Notes: generated from the letters alone by a model not told the origin. A DNA stretch of 40,383 bases from Bacillus sp. ISL-34 (GCF_018613325.1 NZ_JAGGQJ010000050.1:1-40383); one strand, 5' to 3'. Shown: positions 25,261-32,693, numbered from the stretch's first letter. Numbers and translations are program-made.

Positions 25261-25896
25261 GAAATCTTAGCGAAAGTTGGTGAAGGGCATATTTTAACTG
25301 AATTTTTCCCGCAATTATATCATAACTTAGTACGTCCTAAGTGGTTTACAGAGAAGTATATACATCTTCATTTACAAGAGGAATTTGAATTTAGTGATAA
25401 AACTGTCTTAGATTTCGGTTCAGGTACAGGGGTAAACTGCACTTTATTTTCTTCTGAAGGTTATATGGGTGTAGAGCCTGACCAAAAAAGAGTTATGTAT
25501 TCGAAAAAGCTATATTCAAATTATGAATTCAAAGTTTTAGAAGAATATTCTCTGCCAGTTGAAAATGAAAGTATTGATTATATTCTCATTATTTCCGTGT
25601 TACATCACATCTCTTGTGCTGACATAAAAACCTATACGGAAGAATTTAAGCGAGTATTAAAACCAAATGGGAGAGTCATTGCAATTGAGCCTTGCATGTA
25701 CCAACATAAACCTTTTTGTAACTTCTTTATGAACTGGTTAGATCAAGGACGTTTTATCAGAGATGAGAAAGGATATATAGATATTTTTCATAAGAACGGT
25801 TATAAATGCGATGTTTTAAAGCGTTTTAGAAAATGTTTTGTATACAACGAACTATTTTTCTCGGCCTGCATAAAAGAAGCTGTTCCATCGCCATAA
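25261..25896 (+). pseudogene. SAM-dependent methyltransferase lacking a start codon
   Basis: The frame from 25261 encodes about 211 residues of a class I methyltransferase: VLDFGSGTGVN (motif I), MGVEPD (acidic residue of motif II), SIDYILIISVLHHI (motif IV) and EFKRVLKPNGRVIAIEP (motif V/VI). Directly in front of the frame stands a TAA (25258-25260) at the position where a start codon is expected, seven bases after AAAGGAAA. The first ATG (25465) lies after motif I, so a product from there could not bind SAM normally. Either the start codon mutated or translation begins at an unusual codon. The gene is broken or nearly so. Confidence 0.75.
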
Positions 25897-26042
25897 ACTA
25901 AGGTTAAATTGGTTTCTCCATAACCCCCAAAAGTTATTCTTTTTGTAGAAATATACTGGAAGGGACTCTTTACTCAGGAACTTCGAAACACCTTCTTCAT
26001 CTTCTTTTTAAGAATTAACTAAAGAAGTAAATGTCTGCTAGA

Positions 26043-26056
26043 CCCCCTATAGGGGG
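26043..26056. promoter_or_regulatory. orphan GC-rich palindrome
   Basis: CCCCCTATAGGGGG is a perfect 14-bp palindrome in AT-rich surroundings. It resembles operators of CsoR/CstR-type metal or persulfide sensors (G/C tracts around TA), but no such gene or target is adjacent; the nearest start is more than 1 kb away. The remaining sequence from 25897 to 26192 holds no gene. Confidence 0.3.
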
Positions 26057-26192
26057 GCATCAGAAAAATATGGATTTTTACAAACAATAAGCATTTGATA
26101 CAGATCTTATGAGGCATTATGAAGTCTAATTTTAAGGGTTTGATTATGTACCAAAGGTTTTACTCTATTGAGATTGTGAAGGTTTCTACTTA

Positions 26193-26220
26193 AACTAACG
26201 GGTGCGTTAGTTCATTAAGG
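26193..26220 (+). repeat. dispersed hairpin repeat, left box only
   Basis: AACTAACGGGTGCGTTAGTT is a full left box but leads into a different body (26217-26300) rather than the usual central hairpin. Confidence 0.7.
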
Positions 26221-26300
26221 AACACAAAAATGATCAATCTAATTTATTAAAGAATAATCCAATAGAATAGAATAAGGGCATATTTTGATTAATCTTTTCT
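26217..26300 (+). repeat. second repeat body, copy 1
   Basis: The stretch from about 26217 (aacacaaaaatgatcaatct, then aaagaataatccaatagaat and gcatattttgatta) aligns over roughly 80 bp with 31130-31213. In both places it directly follows a left-box-like sequence (gggtgcgttagtt here, gggcgctttaatt there). Confidence 0.55.
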
Positions 26301-26340
26301 AATAGCATTAATTTGATTAAACTTTATTTTACTATAGAGA

Positions 26341-26366
26341 AAACCCCTTGGCCGTCAAGGGGTTTT
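26341..26366. terminator. terminator downstream of the lipoprotein gene
   Basis: CCCCTTG (26344-26350) and CAAGGGG (26356-26362) enclose GCCGT, with A and T runs outside, so it can work on either strand. The nearest upstream gene is the minus-strand lipoprotein gene. Confidence 0.75.
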
Positions 26367-26430
26367 TATGGGTTCCTTTAAGAGTGAATAACTTTAAGAT
26401 CTATTTCGGGAAATCTTTATTTACATAGAA

Positions 26431-27183
26431 TTAAAACTCAATTCTAATTTTTTGCGCTTCGCTAATTTTTTTCTGGTCTTTATCAAATACATCACTTGTT
26501 GTTATTTCAATCCACTTAATGTCCTTTGCTTCCTTGTGGTCCGACTCATTGTGCCCCTCTTTATGCACATGATCATCACCTGTAGCATTTACAATAAAAC
26601 CAAGGTTTCCAAATTTTGTACCGTTTCCGTCAATTTCACCGTTTAATTCTTCAAGGTAAATATCTTTCTGCCAATCAAAAGTTTCGCCTGTGTTCGTTTC
26701 AAGTAATGCGATTGGTGCGAAATTCACTTTCTCTGAAGATTTGTTTTTGATCTCAACGAAAACTTTAACAAAATCAAACTCCTCATCATGTGTTAATACG
26801 TGAAAATAATCGATCATACCATAATCAGGTCTTAAGTGAATCAATTTCATCTCTCTTACTGTTAATTCGATCGATCCCACTTCATACGTTTTATTAACAT
26901 TTTTAATTTCTTTTAAAGTGGCTTCCCCTTTTTGGTCTGCATATGTTTGACCAACCTTTTGCAATGAACGGTCATCTGTTACTTGAGGATTAGGCTGGTA
27001 CTCGTCAATTTTGCTCTCAGTTTGCTCTTGATTCTTTTGTTGTTTCGTTTCATCATTTTTTTCATTGGCGTTATTTTCTGTTTGGTTTTCGTTCCCTGAA
27101 TTTTTTTCATCGTTTTCAGGACTGGCATTTGATGAACAGCCAACAAGGAGCATTAAAAATAATATAGAAAGAGTCTTTTTCAT
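26431..27183 (-). CDS. secreted lipoprotein with DUF4352-like domain
   Basis: The 250-residue product has a lipoprotein signal (KKTLSILFLMLLVGC, lipobox cysteine at 16), a low-complexity Asn/Glu/Gln/Lys linker (about 20-65) and a C-terminal beta domain (about 95-250; SIELTVREMKLIHLRPDYGM, FDFVKVFVEIKNKSSEKVNF) like DUF4352/DUF5068 immunoprotective extracellular domains. A His-rich loop (DDHVHKEGHNESDHKE, about 205-221) could bind metal. GGAGG precedes the ATG. It lies downstream of the alkaline phosphatase gene but is separated by a hairpin. Function unknown. Confidence 0.75.
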   Translation of the reverse strand: MKKTLSILFLMLLVGCSSNASPENDEKNSGNENQTENNANEKNDETKQQKNQEQTESKIDEYQPNPQVTDDRSLQKVGQTYADQKGEATLKEIKNVNKTYEVGSIELTVREMKLIHLRPDYGMIDYFHVLTHDEEFDFVKVFVEIKNKSSEKVNFAPIALLETNTGETFDWQKDIYLEELNGEIDGNGTKFGNLGFIVNATGDDHVHKEGHNESDHKEAKDIKWIEITTSDVFDKDQKKISEAQKIRIEF

Positions 27184-27225
27184 GATGATTCCTCCGTAGG
27201 TAGGATTCTATATTCAAAAAAAGTT

Positions 27226-27249
27226 CCCGTTACTTGCTATAGCAACGGG
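27226..27249 (-). terminator. terminator after the alkaline phosphatase gene
   Basis: CCCGTT (27226-27231) and AACGGG (27244-27249) pair, extended by an inner TTGC/GCAA, and the minus strand continues AACTTTTTTT. Leakage into the lipoprotein gene is possible. Confidence 0.7.
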
Positions 27250-27275
27250 ATATTTTTAGCTTGCCCATCTATTTC

Positions 27276-28676
27276 TTACTTATCTTGAATTTTAATATCG
27301 TAATCTAAGACATCAAAAACATTTTTTGCAATTTCAGTGTTGTCGATTTGTCCAGCAAATTTTTCACTTGATGGTCCGAATGCATACACAGGAACATCTT
27401 CACCTGTATGTCCGCCTGTTGTCCAACCAGTGTGAGAACGCTTATTGAAAATGTTCTCAATCGCATTATCGATATCAAGAACTTTCTTTGTTTTAGCTGC
27501 GTCTTCAACTGATTGAATTTCTTTTTCTGTTAATGCAAGAATATTTTGATCAATATACTTTTTCAATGTTGCTTCAACACCTGCGCCGTTAGCAATTTCT
27601 TGCGCCATGAAGTCAGGTGTCCGCTTTGCAGCTTTGATTGGTTCGCTGAACCAGTTGTAAATACCGTCCGCACCAATCGAGTATCCGCCAGTTGAGTGGT
27701 CAGCTGTTGCTACTACTAATGTATGCTTGTCTTTTTTTGCAAACTCAATTGCTGCCTTATATGCTTGTTCAAAGTCATCCATCTCACTCATAGCGCCAAC
27801 AATATCATTGTCATGTCCTGCCCAGTCAATCTGGCTTCCTTCTACCATTAGGAAGAACCCGTCTTTATCTTTGTTTAATTTTGAAAGAGCAGTGTTTGTC
27901 ATTTCTTTTAATGAAGGAACTTCTTCTGTACGGTCAATTTTCTTTGGAAGTCCGCCATCAGCAAATAAACCAAGAACTTTGCCATTTTTATCTTTTAACA
28001 TGTCTTCACGATTTTCAACATAGCTGTATCCATCTTTTTTGAATTCTTCTGTTAAATTGCGGTCTTTACGTTCAAAGTTGCTCTTACCACCACCAAGAAG
28101 AACGTCGATTTTATGTTGGCCATTCACCATTTCATCAAAATAATCATCAGCAATTGAGTTCATATTTTTACGGCTGTGATCATGTGATCCGAAAGAAGCA
28201 GGTGTTGCATGTGTAATTTCAGAAGTTGCAACAAGACCTGTTGCTTTTCCTTTTTCTCTAGCAGCTTCAAGAACCGTTTTTGCTTCTGAACCATCATTGT
28301 CAACTGCAATCGCGCTGTTATATGTTTTAATACCTGCAGACATGGCAGTTGCTGCAGAAGCAGAGTCCGTTACATTTTGTTCAGGGTCTTCCGGATAAGT
28401 TGTTTGTTGACCAACAAGGTATTGATCAAATGTAGTTGGTTCTACAACTTTTGTTGATGAATCGTCTTTTAAATAACGATGGGCAGAAGTATAAGAAACT
28501 CCCATGCCATCACCGATTAAAACAATGACGTTTTTGATTTCCCCGTTATTTGTTGCGTTCTTATTCACAGAATCCTCTGCGCTTACATGTGAGAAACTAC
28601 CCATTAAACCACTAATGGCAACTGTTGAAAGAACAGCTACTGGAAATAACTTTTTCTTTAACTTCTTTTTAAACAA
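27276..28676 (-). CDS. secreted alkaline phosphatase (PhoA family)
   Basis: The 466-residue enzyme has a Sec signal peptide (about 1-33, ending HVSA) and the alkaline phosphatase core: VIVLIGDGMG (metal Asp 56), TDSASAATA with the nucleophile Ser (about 105), SHDHSR, VEGSQIDWAGHDND, ATADHSTGGY and HTGEDVPVYAFG near the C-terminus. It hydrolyses phosphate monoesters outside the cell with two zinc and one magnesium ion. The TTG at 28676 is the start: GGAGGT (28689-28684) is seven bases upstream, whereas the earlier TTG overlaps that site. Four PhoP boxes and a TATAAT lie upstream, so phosphate starvation should induce it. Confidence 0.95.
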   Translation of the reverse strand: MFKKKLKKKLFPVAVLSTVAISGLMGSFSHVSAEDSVNKNATNNGEIKNVIVLIGDGMGVSYTSAHRYLKDDSSTKVVEPTTFDQYLVGQQTTYPEDPEQNVTDSASAATAMSAGIKTYNSAIAVDNDGSEAKTVLEAAREKGKATGLVATSEITHATPASFGSHDHSRKNMNSIADDYFDEMVNGQHKIDVLLGGGKSNFERKDRNLTEEFKKDGYSYVENREDMLKDKNGKVLGLFADGGLPKKIDRTEEVPSLKEMTNTALSKLNKDKDGFFLMVEGSQIDWAGHDNDIVGAMSEMDDFEQAYKAAIEFAKKDKHTLVVATADHSTGGYSIGADGIYNWFSEPIKAAKRTPDFMAQEIANGAGVEATLKKYIDQNILALTEKEIQSVEDAAKTKKVLDIDNAIENIFNKRSHTGWTTGGHTGEDVPVYAFGPSSEKFAGQIDNTEIAKNVFDVLDYDIKIQDK

Positions 28677-28720
28677 TGTTGTTACCTCCAATTGTTGTCG
28701 TATTATACGTGCTAAAGAGA

Positions 28721-28774
28721 ATTATAGGGGAAGTATATTAATATATTTTTAATAGGGTGTAAATTAAATGTTAA
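28721..28774 (-). promoter_or_regulatory. PhoP-activated promoter of the alkaline phosphatase
   Basis: On the minus strand four hexamers occur exactly every 11 bp: TTAACA (28774-28769), TTTACA (28763-28758), TTAAAA (28752-28747) and TTAATA (28741-28736). This is the TT(A/C/T)ACA-N5 tandem layout of Bacillus PhoP core sites. A perfect -10 TATAAT (28726-28721) lies 9 bp further and there is no -35 box, as expected for a PhoP-dependent promoter. Confidence 0.85.
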
Positions 28775-28828
28775 AAACACCAATATTTATTTTTATAAAA
28801 AAGAAATAACCCGTAAAATTAACAAATA

Positions 28829-28908
28829 TAACGGGTGCATTAGCTGAAGATCTGAGCTGTCTTTAAGGCAGCCTTTTCTAATGGAACTAACGGGGCAGTT
28901 TAGTTGAA
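28829..28908 (+). repeat. dispersed hairpin repeat
   Basis: Nearly full copy (taacgggtgcattagctgaa, stem GAGCTGTCTTTAAGGCAGC, right box gaactaacggggcagtttag). It keeps the common orientation although it lies upstream of a minus-strand gene, so it cannot be that gene's terminator. Confidence 0.85.
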
Positions 28909-28969
28909 GAAGGAATTACGGGATTCAAAGTTGAATTTAATTTTAATAAAACTTTTTAGGGGTGTGAAT

Positions 28970-29407
28970 GTGAATTCTACGGTAGAAACAATACAAGAAT
29001 TAACAGATAAAGAACAATGGTTAGAAGCCTTTCCAATTATGAATCAGTTACGTACTGAGTTAACTCAAAAGACATATCTGGAGTTACTTGCAGAAATGAG
29101 GAAAGATGGGTATTCTTTGTATGCTTTATATAAGGATAATCGGATTGTATCCTTAGCTGGTTTAAGTTGGAGAGTTAACTTTTATAATAAACGTCACGTT
29201 TTTATTTATGATCTGGTAACAGATACTGCTTACCGTTCATTTGGGTTTGGAGAGAAATTATTAAGTTATATACATAACTGGGCAAAAGAAAATGGTGCCG
29301 CATATGTAGCATTAGAATCTGGAATTCAGCGAAACAATGCTCACCGTTTTTATGAAGAGAAATTAGATTATGAGAAATGGTGCTATTCATTTAGACAAAC
29401 GTTGTGA
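28970..29407 (+). CDS. GNAT-family N-acetyltransferase
   Basis: The 145-residue product has the GNAT fold: IYDLVTDTAYRSFGFGEKLL with the acetyl-CoA loop (R/Q-x-x-G-x-G/A variant, RSFGFG) and AYVALESGIQRNNAHRFYEE in the later strands. Such enzymes transfer acetyl groups to small amines or proteins. The GTG at 28970 is chosen because AGGGGTG lies just upstream; earlier in-frame starts lie in the dispersed repeat. Four 20-bp tandem repeats follow the gene. Confidence 0.82.
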   Translation: MNSTVETIQELTDKEQWLEAFPIMNQLRTELTQKTYLELLAEMRKDGYSLYALYKDNRIVSLAGLSWRVNFYNKRHVFIYDLVTDTAYRSFGFGEKLLSYIHNWAKENGAAYVALESGIQRNNAHRFYEEKLDYEKWCYSFRQTL

Positions 29408-29430
29408 TTAAAAATAGGTGTAGATTTTAA

Positions 29431-29510
29431 ATAAAGTCGTACCGTTTATAAAAAAGATGTACCGTTTTGAATAAAGTTTAACCGTTTATAATAAAGTTGC
29501 ACCGTTTTAC
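29431..29510 (+). repeat. four tandem 20-bp repeats (iteron-like)
   Basis: Units at 29431, 29451, 29471 and 29491 are exactly in 20-bp register, each ending ACCGTTT plus three bases (for example ataaagttgcaccgttttac). A looser fifth unit is seen near 29554 (aatagagttgttccgttaaa). The array lies between the GNAT stop and a terminator. No gene is visible between 29545 and 29719. Confidence 0.8.
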
Positions 29511-29544
29511 CCCTTTGGATACGGTTATCTAAAGGGGTATTTTT
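29509..29544 (+). terminator. terminator after the GNAT gene and repeats
   Basis: ACCCCTTT (29509-29516) and AAAGGGGT (29531-29538) form an 8-bp stem followed by ATTTTT. Confidence 0.75.
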
Positions 29545-29719
29545 ATAGTGACAATAGAGTTGTTCCGTTAAAGGGACATTTAATTGAATAAAAGGTTGCA
29601 TAAATGATTCGGAAGTTAACAACTTTATTTGTAATCAACAGCTTTAAGGACGGAAGTTATGCCACGTGCCGATAAAAAAGCACATGTATGTTCGAAATGA
29701 AATGGCATGTACAGGAACG

Positions 29720-29750
29720 AAAAAAGACACCTTTACCAGAGTCTTTTTTT
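29720..29750 (-). terminator. terminator after the hxlR-like gene
   Basis: AAAAAAGAC (29720-29728) pairs with GTCTTTTTTT (29741-29750), giving a T run on the minus strand just past the stop of the HxlR gene. Confidence 0.65.
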
Positions 29751-29758
29751 CATTGAGA

Positions 29759-30124
29759 TCAAAGGGTGTTCGTGTCGTCCCCATTCGCATTCTTCATAAA
29801 TTCGATATGCTTAAATCCCCACCCGCACATGTCGGCCAAAACCGAACTTAACGTTCTTCCGTGATCGGACAAAAAATATTCAACTTTGGGCGGAATCTCT
29901 TGATACACTCGGCGTACGATGAGTCCGTCCCGTTCCATCTCACGAAGCTGATTGGTGAGCATTCCTTGCGTGACATTCGGAAGCAGACGTCTCAATTCCC
30001 CGAACCGCTTTGTGCCTTGATGCAGTAAAATAAACAAAATGAGTGGTTTCCATTTTCCTCCAATCACCTGCAGAGTGGCCAATATCCCCTGTGTCTTATT
30101 AGAATCGCGAATTTCCTCTCGCAT
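29759..30124 (-). CDS. HxlR-family transcriptional regulator
   Basis: The 121-residue protein is a winged-helix regulator of the HxlR/YodB type: VIGGKWKPLILFILLHQGTKRFGELRRLLPNVTQGMLTNQLREMERDGLIVRRVY is spread over residues 21-75, with the family's GGKW entry. Members often sense quinones or reactive electrophiles. It is transcribed away from an NAD(P)H oxidoreductase gene pair (30377 and 30462), a common layout for redox regulators. No cysteine stands near the N-terminus in the position used by YodB, so the sensing mode is unclear. The ~250-bp intergenic region holds the likely operator. Confidence 0.92.
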   Translation of the reverse strand: MREEIRDSNKTQGILATLQVIGGKWKPLILFILLHQGTKRFGELRRLLPNVTQGMLTNQLREMERDGLIVRRVYQEIPPKVEYFLSDHGRTLSSVLADMCGWGFKHIEFMKNANGDDTNTL

Positions 30125-30376
30125 CTTACCATCTCCCGATCACATGATCTTTACCTTGTTAGTTATAATTTTATCAAAGTATCCAGAATGAAAACAGTAC
30201 GATGTTTTATCATACTTAGTAAGGTTTACCGTACTACCTACCTACATCAGGCAACGTCTATGGTACGTTTTACAGGACCTAGTCTGAAAAAAAAGCGTAC
30301 TTTGCAAAAATGAAATTCCGCACAATAATAGGTGTGTAGATCACGATGTAACGAAAAATAAGAAAGGATGATCGTT

Positions 30377-30460
30377 ATGAAAATTATGGTTATCGCTGCA
30401 CATCCCAATCTAAATAATTCTCGGGCGAAGTCATATCAAAGGAATGAAAGGAATGGATAA
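30377..30460 (+). pseudogene. N-terminal remnant of an NAD(P)H oxidoreductase gene
   Basis: GAAAGGATG precedes an ATG frame reading MKIMVIAAHPNLNNSRAKSY and stopping after 27 codons. The first 17 residues match the start of the next gene's protein (MKTLVLVVHPNIESSRVNKK) in style. This suggests that most of a first paralogue was deleted, leaving its start joined to sequence just before the second gene. Confidence 0.7.
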
Positions 30461-30461
30461 T

Positions 30462-31034
30462 ATGAAAACATTAGTACTCGTTGTACATCCGAACATTGAA
30501 TCCTCCCGAGTAAATAAAAAGTGGAAAGAAGCGCTTTTAAGTGTACCGGATATAACCGTTCATGATCTCTATGAAAAATATCGTAATCAACCCATCGATG
30601 TCGAATTTGAACAACAACTGCTCCTCGCCCATGATCGTATTGTTTTTCAGTTTCCGTTGTACTGGTACAGCAGTCCCCCACTTTTAAAACAGTGGTTTGA
30701 TGAAGTGTTTACCTTTGGTTGGGCTCATGGCCCTAGCGGAACGAAATTGAGAGGAAAGGAATGGGTGATGGCCATTTCTATCGGTTCACCTGAACATTCT
30801 TTTCAAGCCGGTGGATATAATTTATTTTCAGTAAGCGAACTGACAAAGCCCTTTCAAGCATCTGCTAATTTTGTAGGCATGACCTATCTTCCTCCCTTTG
30901 TCGAATATCGTTCAAATAAAATCAGTGACCAAGAAATCGCCCAAAGTGCGATTCAGTATGTAGAGCATATTACAAATATAGAACTAAACCCGAAGAATCG
31001 TCTTCGTAACTATCTAAAACAACTAGAGGAATAA
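30462..31034 (+). CDS. NAD(P)H quinone oxidoreductase (YwrO/KefF-like flavodoxin fold)
   Basis: The 190-residue flavodoxin-fold protein belongs to the NQO1/MdaB/KefF group: HPNIESSRVNK (FMN/FAD phosphate loop), FQFPLYWYSSPPLLKQWFDEVFTFGWAHG (the family hallmark, residues about 65-95). Such enzymes reduce quinones with two electrons. The ATG at 30462 follows AAAGGAATGG; two upstream in-frame ATGs overlap that site. It is divergent from the HxlR regulator, which probably controls it, and the remnant of a paralogue precedes it. Confidence 0.9.
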   Translation: MKTLVLVVHPNIESSRVNKKWKEALLSVPDITVHDLYEKYRNQPIDVEFEQQLLLAHDRIVFQFPLYWYSSPPLLKQWFDEVFTFGWAHGPSGTKLRGKEWVMAISIGSPEHSFQAGGYNLFSVSELTKPFQASANFVGMTYLPPFVEYRSNKISDQEIAQSAIQYVEHITNIELNPKNRLRNYLKQLEE

Positions 31035-31129
31035 AATATTCAAGTCGACAGATGAGGAAGTTAAAGAGACAGATTAATATGCATTTTTCGAATTATCATT
31101 GTTCCGCAATCGGGCGCTTTAATTGAGGA

Positions 31130-31213
31130 AGAATCACAGAAATGATCAAACTTTTTTATAAAAGAATGATTCAATTGAATATAATTAAGAGCGTGTTTTG
31201 ATCAAACTTTTTT
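31130..31213 (+). repeat. second repeat body, copy 2
   Basis: It aligns over about 80 bp with 26217-26300 (shared agaaatgatcaa, aaagaatgattcaattgaat and gttttgat blocks) and is preceded by a left-box-like caatcgggcgctttaattga. Its right end forms the terminator at 31188. Confidence 0.55.
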
Positions 31214-31233
31214 TCAAAACACGCTCTTTCTTT
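31188..31233 (+). terminator. terminator after the oxidoreductase region
   Basis: AGAGCGTGTTTTGA (31188-31201) pairs perfectly with TCAAAACACGCTCT (31214-31227), followed by TTCTTTTTG. Confidence 0.85.
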
Positions 31234-31296
31234 TTGTTCGTTTATAAGGGTTATTAGTATCAATTTGGTCAAACATTATTCCAAAGCTACAATAGG

Positions 31297-31357
31297 GGTA
31301 ATGCTTCGGTTAGAGAAGCATTACCTTTACAAGAGCTGAGTAAACAGCTCTTTTTTA
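31297..31357 (+). ncRNA. two consecutive hairpins with terminator, no gene
   Basis: GGTAATGCTTC/GAAGCATTACC (31297-31325, perfect 11-bp stem, 7-nt loop) is followed after five bases by AAGAGCTG/CAGCTCTT (31331-31352) and TTTTTT. No gene lies between the previous terminator and this one, so it may be a short RNA or a leader remnant. This is inference from structure only. Confidence 0.35.
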
Positions 31358-31363
31358 TTACTA

Positions 31364-31415
31364 TCGGTTGCTTTACTTCAATAAAGAAAGTTGCTGAGGC
31401 AGCTTTCTCTTATGC
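31364..31415 (+). repeat. dispersed hairpin repeat, short variant
   Basis: The sequence ggttgctttacttcaataaa is followed by AAAGTTGCTGAGGCAGCTTT and cttatgc, joined directly to the next copy. It corresponds to the left box and hairpin of the 38495 type. Confidence 0.65.
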
Positions 31416-31498
31416 AACTAACAGGTGCGTTAGCTGAAGATCGGAGCTGTTTTAAGACAGCTCTTTTCTTATGGCACTAACGGGGCAGGTTAGTTGAA
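31416..31498 (+). repeat. dispersed hairpin repeat
   Basis: Full copy in tandem with the one before. Its central stem GAGCTGT/ACAGCTC is longer than in other copies because of a paired change, and the right box is cactaacggggcaggttagt. Confidence 0.85.
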
Positions 31499-31581
31499 CA
31501 AGGAATTAGTTACCAATACCTAAGTTTTGATATTTTGAGATAATCAAAAGGAATCTAGACTTTGGAAGTAAGGGGTAAAAG

Positions 31582-31962
31582 ATGAAGAAATATATTTCGT
31601 TAAACCTAATTTTGTTTATTGTACTTTTGGCAGGAACCATACTTACGATATTTATAATATATAAGGATATTGGTACTTCGCTATCTCTTAAATTTATTAT
31701 AGGATATGTAATTTATCTTCTTCTATATGGTTTGTTCTCCATCTTTTTAGTTATTGCGAATACAAGGAAGTTAAATTGGATTCAAATAAGAAAAAGGTTT
31801 TTTACGTTTATTATTTGGTTTATTTCTTTAAGTGCTTTGCACTATCTTCTTTCTTATTTTTTTAGACGTTCGGAAATGGGTGTTTGGGATTTAGGTATTC
31901 CTTTGGGTGTATCATTTGGATTGGCGTTTTCTGATTTAATGTCTTGGAAAAAGAAAGAATAA
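31582..31962 (+). CDS. small membrane protein, unknown function
   Basis: The 126-residue product has four predicted membrane helices (about 8-27, 38-60, 72-90, 98-118) with a basic loop (ANTRKLNWIQIRKRFF). AAGGGG lies before the ATG. First of three small membrane-protein genes between repeats at 31416 and 32657. Family not recognised. Confidence 0.65.
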   Translation: MKKYISLNLILFIVLLAGTILTIFIIYKDIGTSLSLKFIIGYVIYLLLYGLFSIFLVIANTRKLNWIQIRKRFFTFIIWFISLSALHYLLSYFFRRSEMGVWDLGIPLGVSFGLAFSDLMSWKKKE

Positions 31963-32107
31963 AGCATTGAAGTTTTGCTAAGGATTAATGCCTTTTTCTA
32001 AGAGGAATTTAAAGAAAAATGGCTGAAATTAGCTTTATAGCTAATGAAAAAAACGATTATGATATTAGTGATGATAAAAACTTGAAACTAAAAGGAGGTT
32101 AGAGTAA

Positions 32108-32347
32108 ATGAAGAAATGGGAAAATGTAGCGAGGGGTATTTCAATGGTAATCGTGCTAACTTTTCTTCCTCCTTATCTTGAAAAAATAGGAATTTCTTTT
32201 TGGATTATATTGTTATGTATATTTGCTATGGTTTATGGTGTCTTTTATATTTTATCTAAAATCGAATTCCTCCAGAAATCGGTATCAAATAAAGTAGGCT
32301 GGTTGACTTTTATTGCGACATCTATAATCATAACGGCTTTGTTTTAA
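32108..32347 (+). CDS. small membrane protein, unknown function
   Basis: The 79-residue product has two to three membrane helices (about 10-28, 30-50, 62-78). AAAGGAGG precedes the ATG at good spacing. Family not recognised. Confidence 0.65.
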   Translation: MKKWENVARGISMVIVLTFLPPYLEKIGISFWIILLCIFAMVYGVFYILSKIEFLQKSVSNKVGWLTFIATSIIITALF

Positions 32348-32413
32348 AATAGGCAATTGTTGATCCAATAACAGGGAAAAGAGTTCAAGACCAGGTTAGG
32401 TGGGATTAAAAGA

Positions 32414-32641
32414 GTGGACAAAGACTTTTTTGGGTCTATAATTGCTACTATATTTGGTATTATCGCAACGTGGACTGGTTTGTTTTATACAACTCGTTAT
32501 CGATTTAATAATAGAAATTTTTTTGAACACATCAAATATATAACGCCCTTACCTCTAACATTTAACTATTGGTTTCTTAAAGTTTTATTTATTTTCGGAG
32601 GATTAATGTGTGTTATTTTAGGTCTATACGGAATTCTATAA
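32414..32641 (+). CDS. small membrane protein, unknown function
   Basis: The 75-residue product has two membrane helices (about 8-27 and 53-74) separated by a basic loop (YRFNNRNFFEHIKY). It starts at a GTG with only a weak AAAGAG site. A short relic of the repeat's right box (caggttaggtgggatta) lies directly upstream, and a left-box fragment follows the stop. Family not recognised. Confidence 0.55.
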   Translation: MDKDFFGSIIATIFGIIATWTGLFYTTRYRFNNRNFFEHIKYITPLPLTFNYWFLKVLFIFGGLMCVILGLYGIL

Positions 32642-32656
32642 GGTATTCCTTAATGG

Positions 32657-32679
32657 ACTAACGGGTGCGTTAGTTGAAG
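32657..32679 (+). repeat. dispersed hairpin repeat, left box only
   Basis: The left box reads actaacgggtgcgttagttg. It lies 16 bp after the preceding stop; the central hairpin and right box are absent, replaced by an unrelated terminator. Confidence 0.65.
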
Positions 32680-32693
32680 TAGAACCCCAAAAA

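Noticed and set aside
27727..28752. Plus-strand frames inside the alkaline phosphatase gene
   Set aside because: Shadows of a clearly coding minus-strand gene.
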